Source of the DNA: Campylobacterota bacterium
Lineage (GTDB): Bacteria; Campylobacterota; Campylobacteria; Campylobacterales; Sulfurovaceae
Length of the DNA: 9,132 nucleotides
NCBI GenBank assembly: GCA_022600655.1
Contig: JAHZJZ010000125.1
Location: 1-9,132 of the forward strand
Reading direction: 5' to 3'
Positions 5,692-9,132 of this stretch are shown in pieces. The stretch's first letter is position 1. Each line of letters opens with the position of its first letter. Made by a program: the position numbers and the translations under genes. The notes beneath the pieces were generated by a model that was given only the letters and a program-made list of their open reading frames with translations, was not told where the DNA came from and did no database searches.

Positions 5692-7003
5692 CTACACCTA
5701 TTTTCTTTCCAAGCCATTGTGGATGAATATATTTACTATAGTCATAAAGAAGGGTCGTAAACTTACTTTTAAACTTCCACTCATAAAAAGCAAGTTTGTC
5801 AGCCTCTCTTTTATGCCTTTTGTTAATAGAGTAAAAATACCCCTCTACCTTTAACGTTCTATCAATATGTCCTAAATAGTACTCAGCATAGACCTTTGAC
5901 ATCTCTGCCATTGAGTAGGTATCGATGACCAAATCAATACTAGAGTCTGGAATATACTTGGTTACCCATGGAGGAATCAATATAAAGTCATACTCTTCCA
6001 TCAACTCATCAAAGGCATCCAGTCTATCCATAATATCACTCAAATAAGCTACCTTTTTATCAGGGAAATTATAGGCGATAAAGTATGATGTGTAAGTCAA
6101 GGTCTCTGGTAAATCAAGCAGAATATGACAACTATTAGGAATATATGACTTTAATATTCTTCCCAAGCCCCCATACCCAGCTCCTATCTCAAAAATAACG
6201 GGTCTACTTTTAAACGTTACATTACTCAGAAGATTCTCCACCATAATTGAATGAAAGAGCAGTCGAACACTTAGACGTACACCTCTATAGTTTACACAGA
6301 GGTTATTTCCTGCATAACTCTCAGAAAGAGAAAGCAGAACCTCTTTGTTGACAACTTTAGCATGTCGATGATACTCTAAAACCAAATCTATTGCTTTAAG
6401 GTAAGAGATATGGTAACCAAACTCCTGATTAACCACTTGAAACTGGTCTTTTACTATGTTGGCTGGAAGCTCTTTCATTCCTCTAAAGTTTGCCAAATAT
6501 GCTTGGTTTATCTTATTGTTTTCATCAAATAGCTCTTTTTTAAAGGCTCTGGACATCTCATCCCACCACTCAGCTCGGTCAAATTTATCAGGGTCATGCT
6601 CATTGGCTAAGAAGTAGGATTTTTCTATGGTTAAGAAAATCTCATCGTCAAGTTTGCGTTTTGAGAGTTCAACCAGTGATGGCTTTGGCCAAGGGATGTC
6701 ATCACTACCTGTTTGATAGAGTGATGCTACATCAATGGTATCAAATCCATCTAGCTGAATTCTTTTTTTAAAGAGTTTACCACCCGATATCAGAGCCATA
6801 AACTCTCGTGTTGCAAAGCCTATACGTCCTATAAAACTATAAAATTTAATAACGTTGAGAGGACAAGAGGGGGCATCCCATGTCCGTAGTAAAAATCGTG
6901 ATTGGGGTTGATATATTATGGTATGGAAGAGGTTTTTCACCTCTTTTTTTAGATACCCTACCCGTTTCAAAAACCATTTAAGGGTGAAGAGAAGATTTTT
7001 CAT
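5684..7003 (-). CDS. Putative sugar O-methyltransferase, SAM-dependent
   Basis: This 439-residue protein matches the putative sugar O-methyltransferase family found in polysaccharide loci. The SAM-binding motif I is FEIGAGYGGLGR (271-282), followed by the acidic LLDLPE (295-300) and, later, DTYSMAEMS (361-369), all typical of the family. The first ~270 residues are a helical region of unknown function with many aromatic and charged residues, including EWWDEM (145-150). I place the start at the ATG at 7003. An in-frame codon at 7057 would run 47 bases into the preceding gene, whereas TAGGAA (7013-7008) sits just before the 7003 start and shares the TAG stop of the preceding gene. The stop overlaps the flippase start by 8 bases. 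It probably methylates a sugar hydroxyl of the glycan before export. The sugar and position are unknown. Confidence 0.83.
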   Translation of the reverse strand: MKNLLFTLKWFLKRVGYLKKEVKNLFHTIIYQPQSRFLLRTWDAPSCPLNVIKFYSFIGRIGFATREFMALISGGKLFKKRIQLDGFDTIDVASLYQTGSDDIPWPKPSLVELSKRKLDDEIFLTIEKSYFLANEHDPDKFDRAEWWDEMSRAFKKELFDENNKINQAYLANFRGMKELPANIVKDQFQVVNQEFGYHISYLKAIDLVLEYHRHAKVVNKEVLLSLSESYAGNNLCVNYRGVRLSVRLLFHSIMVENLLSNVTFKSRPVIFEIGAGYGGLGRILKSYIPNSCHILLDLPETLTYTSYFIAYNFPDKKVAYLSDIMDRLDAFDELMEEYDFILIPPWVTKYIPDSSIDLVIDTYSMAEMSKVYAEYYLGHIDRTLKVEGYFYSINKRHKREADKLAFYEWKFKSKFTTLLYDYSKYIHPQWLGKKIGVDE

Positions 7004-7007
7004 TATA

Positions 7008-7013
7008 TTCCTA
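7008..7013 (-). promoter_or_regulatory. Ribosome binding site deciding the sugar O-methyltransferase start
   Basis: The minus strand reads TAGGAA, four bases before the ATG at 7003. It includes the TAG stop of the CmoA-like gene, so termination and re-initiation are likely coupled. It supports 7003 over the longer frame beginning at 7057. Confidence 0.6.
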
Positions 7014-7724
7014 CTTGATTGCCAACATACCCTCGAAAGGACCAAATTTCGCCACACTCATCACATCAACAAATCCAGCACGTTTGAGCATATCTATATT
7101 ACCCTGTGTTGAGAAAGGCTCTAGCACCCCTTTGAGACTTCGTGACTTCTGAACTATCTGCTCAGACGTATACCCCTGCTCTAGTTTATACTCATTATAA
7201 ACACCTGTCATAATATCTTGAAACCGTGCATCGGGAGCTCTAACTTTCTCAAAGTATAGAAATGCTCCACCCCAATTGAGACTGTTGTAAATCTTATCTA
7301 TTAAGAGTTGTCGTTGACTTGGACGAATAAACTGCACCACATAATAGGAGGTAATAAAGTCAGCAGGTTCAAAACTGTACTCCAATACATCATCATACTC
7401 AAATGATAGGTTTGGTAACTGATACCTCTCTTTAGCAGCTTTTACCATATCCTCTTCAATGTCTAAACCAATAAATTTTGCCCCTCTATCAGAAAATCTC
7501 TGAGCAAGTTTATGAGAGAGTACCCCTGTTGAGGTACCGATTTCATAACAGACAGAGTCATCTTTAACAAAATAGTCACTAATTTTTAAAATAATGTCAT
7601 GCCCCTCGTTATAAAGAGGAACTGATTTGGAGACATGGTCTTCAAAATCTTTAACCATCTCACCTGAAAATTTCCACGCTGCATTTCCCGAATCTATATT
7701 ATCACCAACTGATGCTTTACTCAT
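7011..7724 (-). CDS. Class I SAM methyltransferase, CmoA-like
   Basis: This 237-residue cytoplasmic protein is a Rossmann-fold methyltransferase. Motif I is YEIGTSTG (60-67), the acidic residue after beta-2 is D88 in GLDIE, and the post-motif region has EYDDV (109-113). From memory its layout closely follows CmoA, the enzyme making carboxy-SAM for wobble-uridine modification: WKFSGEMVKDFEDHV near the N-terminus, then QFIRPSQRQLLIDKIY (131-146), GYTSEQIVQKSRS (184-196) and an ending KRAGF (214-218). In my unaided alignment the carboxy-SAM-contacting Arg of CmoA (R199 in Escherichia coli) falls at S194, with R195 one position away, so carboxy-SAM use is uncertain. No cmoB is adjacent and it sits at the head of a glycan operon, so a glycan-modifying methyltransferase is at least as likely. 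The start has AAGGAG upstream. The next gene begins 7 bases after its stop. Confidence 0.8.
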   Translation of the reverse strand: MSKASVGDNIDSGNAAWKFSGEMVKDFEDHVSKSVPLYNEGHDIILKISDYFVKDDSVCYEIGTSTGVLSHKLAQRFSDRGAKFIGLDIEEDMVKAAKERYQLPNLSFEYDDVLEYSFEPADFITSYYVVQFIRPSQRQLLIDKIYNSLNWGGAFLYFEKVRAPDARFQDIMTGVYNEYKLEQGYTSEQIVQKSRSLKGVLEPFSTQGNIDMLKRAGFVDVMSVAKFGPFEGMLAIK

Positions 7725-7771
7725 TTTGACTCCTTTTTAATATTATTTAATAATTTAAAACTTATTTTGTT

Positions 7772-7777
7772 ATTATA
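7772..7777 (-). promoter_or_regulatory. Candidate -10 box for the CmoA-like gene and downstream operon
   Basis: The 63-base gap 7725-7787 contains TATAAT on the minus strand at 7777-7772, about 48 bases before the ATG at 7724. No good -35 is seen (TAAGCA at 7800-7795). An AT-only inverted repeat, ATTATT/AATAAT at 7742-7754, lies in the leader and is probably compositional. The five-gene group may start here or be read through from the preceding gene. Confidence 0.3.
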
Positions 7778-7787
7778 TAGCTTTGTT

Positions 7788-9101
7788 TCATAATTGCTTA
7801 TTAAAGTTTTTTGCTTTGTGTAAAAATAAAGCAGAAAACAACATCAACAGTAAAAAATAAACCATTATAGAACCATAACCAAACGATACACTTTGACTCT
7901 CTTTTGATTCTGTAGTATCCTCTTCAATCTCATCAACAATGCTATCTGTAGCACTGGACAACATTTTAATATCATCAACCAAGCCACTATTACGTACCTG
8001 AAAACCATTTACAGCCACTAAACTATTAGTAGATTCAAAGTCTCGTATATCCTCTTCTAAATCTCGTGTAATGGTCTGCCATAATCCTAAAGTATTCATC
8101 GGGTCATCACCAGCCCATACTGAACCTCTTACCCTATCATCTCCTAAACCATGGTGTATCGTTAATCCATTCTCTATGATTCCTCGGTGTTCTACCCCTA
8201 AAGTATAGGTCAAATCTCGCTCACCATTTGCCGTCTCTACACTTACTCTAAATTCAAAAGCCTCAACATCTCTAATGGTTCCTCTCTCGTCTGGTTCAGC
8301 AGATAAGACCTCCAACTCACCTCCAAAATTTCTAAATCGCCACTGGAGTATCTGCTGTTCTCTGTTGTTCCATGTGCCACCTAATCTATAGGCGTTATCA
8401 GAACCTGAACCAGCTAAACTAATCACATTACCTTGTCCATCGTTATCAACCGTATTGGTAATGGTCGCTCCTGCTGGACTATTATCAGAGACAACCCAAG
8501 CATCAACTCCACTTTCACCATCTTCATAAACCAACTCTTGGGGAGTGTAGAGCGTAATATCATCTATCATCCCTCCATCTCCACCATTATAGATAAATCC
8601 ATTAACAGCAATTAGCTCATTGTTAGGTTCAGCATCTTTTAGGTCTCGCTCTAAATCTCTGGTAATGGTTCGCCATCTTCCATCTATCGTTGCTGCTCCT
8701 AAACCGTGGAGTATCCCATTTTCAAAACCATGTAACAGCCCTCGGTTTGGGCTAGAGGTATAAAAAAGATACCGAATCCCCTCCCTACTCTCAATGACAA
8801 CATAGAGGGTATACGCTTTCTCAACACGCATTCGCCAACTAATCACGCTCTCTTGCGTAATATTTAAAGCACTATCACCATGTGTACCCCCAAGTATGTT
8901 AGAGCCACCACCATTTAATTGAATAACCCTGCTATCACTCTGTGGGTCATAAACATTTGTTATGCCATCTACTGCACCACTACGTACTCGCCATCCAGTA
9001 GTATTGCCATCTTCAGCATCTTCAATAACGGTTAGGGCATGAGAGATATTATGAGTTAAAAAGAGGAGAAAGAAAATTAAAAAAGTATTAATTGTTTTCA
9101 T
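7788..9101 (-). CDS. Secreted protein with two copies of an unrecognised domain and a C-terminal membrane anchor
   Basis: I do not recognise this 437-residue protein by name. It has a clear signal peptide (hydrophobic 7-16, likely cleavage after SHA at 20-22), then two related domains: about 25-185 and 190-380. Each starts with a (V/Y)EDGE-like acidic turn (VIEDAEDG, VYEDGESG), passes through a WRMR/WRFR strand and an ENG..HGLG segment, and ends with W.TITRDLE.D..D.E followed by L.AVNGF and a DDI strand. The Gly/Asn-rich beta character suggests a jelly-roll, carbohydrate-binding-like fold, which is inference. An acidic linker (386-404) leads to FGYGS, a hydrophobic segment (411-427) and a basic HKAK tail, a three-part pattern like C-terminal sorting or anchor signals. 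There are no cysteines. The start has AAAGG upstream, and a TATATA stretch at the window edge (9123-9130) may belong to its promoter. It precedes the glycan operon by 63 bases. Confidence 0.8.
   Translation of the reverse strand: MKTINTFLIFFLLFLTHNISHALTVIEDAEDGNTTGWRVRSGAVDGITNVYDPQSDSRVIQLNGGGSNILGGTHGDSALNITQESVISWRMRVEKAYTLYVVIESREGIRYLFYTSSPNRGLLHGFENGILHGLGAATIDGRWRTITRDLERDLKDAEPNNELIAVNGFIYNGGDGGMIDDITLYTPQELVYEDGESGVDAWVVSDNSPAGATITNTVDNDGQGNVISLAGSGSDNAYRLGGTWNNREQQILQWRFRNFGGELEVLSAEPDERGTIRDVEAFEFRVSVETANGERDLTYTLGVEHRGIIENGLTIHHGLGDDRVRGSVWAGDDPMNTLGLWQTITRDLEEDIRDFESTNSLVAVNGFQVRNSGLVDDIKMLSSATDSIVDEIEEDTTESKESQSVSFGYGSIMVYFLLLMLFSALFLHKAKNFNKQL
7962..8534 (-). repeat. Second copy of the internal protein domain
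   Basis: Residues 190-380 of the secreted protein. It is about 30 residues longer than the first copy, mainly from an insert around residues 262-282 (EVLSAEPDERG and following). It shares the ENG..HGLG and TITRDLE segments and the L.AVNGF..DDI ending with the first copy. Confidence 0.7.
8547..9029 (-). repeat. First copy of the internal protein domain
   Basis: Residues 25-185 of the secreted protein. It is related to the second copy; the best-matching block is residues 143-169 (8595-8675), identical at 18 of 27 positions to residues 341-367 by my count, without gaps. The copies are clearly diverged at DNA level, so the duplication is old. Confidence 0.7.
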
Positions 9102-9132
9102 ACAGGAGCCTTTCTAAAAAAATATATATAGA

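Larger units (their letters stand above)
2625..7724 (-). other. Five-gene polysaccharide-modification and export operon
   Basis: Five minus-strand genes run in the order CmoA-like methyltransferase, sugar O-methyltransferase, flippase, CapA-like protein and SGNH esterase. Junctions are a 7-base gap, then overlaps of 8, 4 and 4 bases. This spacing leaves no room for internal promoters or terminators outside coding sequence. No glycosyltransferase, polymerase or sugar-nucleotide gene is included. The secreted two-domain protein upstream (63-base gap) may be co-transcribed. Confidence 0.75.

Noticed and set aside
6918..7112. Plus-strand open frame of 64 codons
   Set aside because: Antisense across the junction of the two methyltransferase genes; no support.
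7742..7754. AT-only inverted repeat ATTATT-T-AATAAT as a terminator or operator
   Set aside because: It contains no G or C and lies in a nearly pure AT stretch; expected by composition.
8433..8615. Plus-strand open frame of 60 codons
   Set aside because: Antisense to the repeated domain of the secreted protein; no support.
1..9132. CRISPR arrays, insertion sequences, tRNA or rRNA genes, phage genes
   Set aside because: No regularly spaced repeats, transposase motifs, cloverleaf-like segments or phage proteins were seen on either strand.

Overview
The window is low in GC (mid-to-high 30s percent by eye) and densely packed with genes. Spacers are short and AT-rich, and several neighbouring genes overlap by 4 to 8 bases. 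Codon use and protein style resemble a free-living Campylobacterota bacterium such as the Sulfurimonas/Sulfurovum group. This is inference: no rRNA, tRNA or marker gene is present to confirm it. I see no mobile element, CRISPR array, tRNA or rRNA.

Region 1 (1-1815, plus strand) holds two apparently independent enzymes: a ThiF/MoeB/HesA-type E1-like adenylyltransferase and a metallo-beta-lactamase-fold hydrolase of the COG1237 type. A perfect 9-bp inverted repeat lies between them, so they may not be simply co-transcribed. Region 2 (1862-2560, minus strand) is a complete VapBC type II toxin-antitoxin module. It has a near-consensus sigma70 promoter, and a 10-bp direct repeat lies over the -10 box and the expected transcription start. 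Its 3' end converges on the hydrolase gene.

Region 3 (2625-9101, minus strand) is a surface-polysaccharide or envelope locus. It is read in the order: secreted protein with two copies of an unrecognised domain and a C-terminal membrane anchor; CmoA-like SAM methyltransferase; putative sugar O-methyltransferase; Wzx-type flippase; CapA-like metallophosphatase-fold protein; membrane-anchored SGNH (rhamnogalacturonan-acetylesterase-like) hydrolase. The last five are separated by 7 bases or overlap by 8, 4 and 4 bases, so they almost certainly form one transcriptional unit. The first is set off by 63 bases. Together they suggest methylation of a glycan precursor in the cytoplasm, flipping of the lipid-linked glycan, and acyl-group editing on the outer face of the membrane. 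There is no glycosyltransferase or polymerase in this stretch, so the backbone must be made elsewhere.

The least explained item is the two-domain secreted protein at the head of the polysaccharide operon. The CmoA-like methyltransferase in a glycan context and the E1-like enzyme without a usable catalytic cysteine come next.
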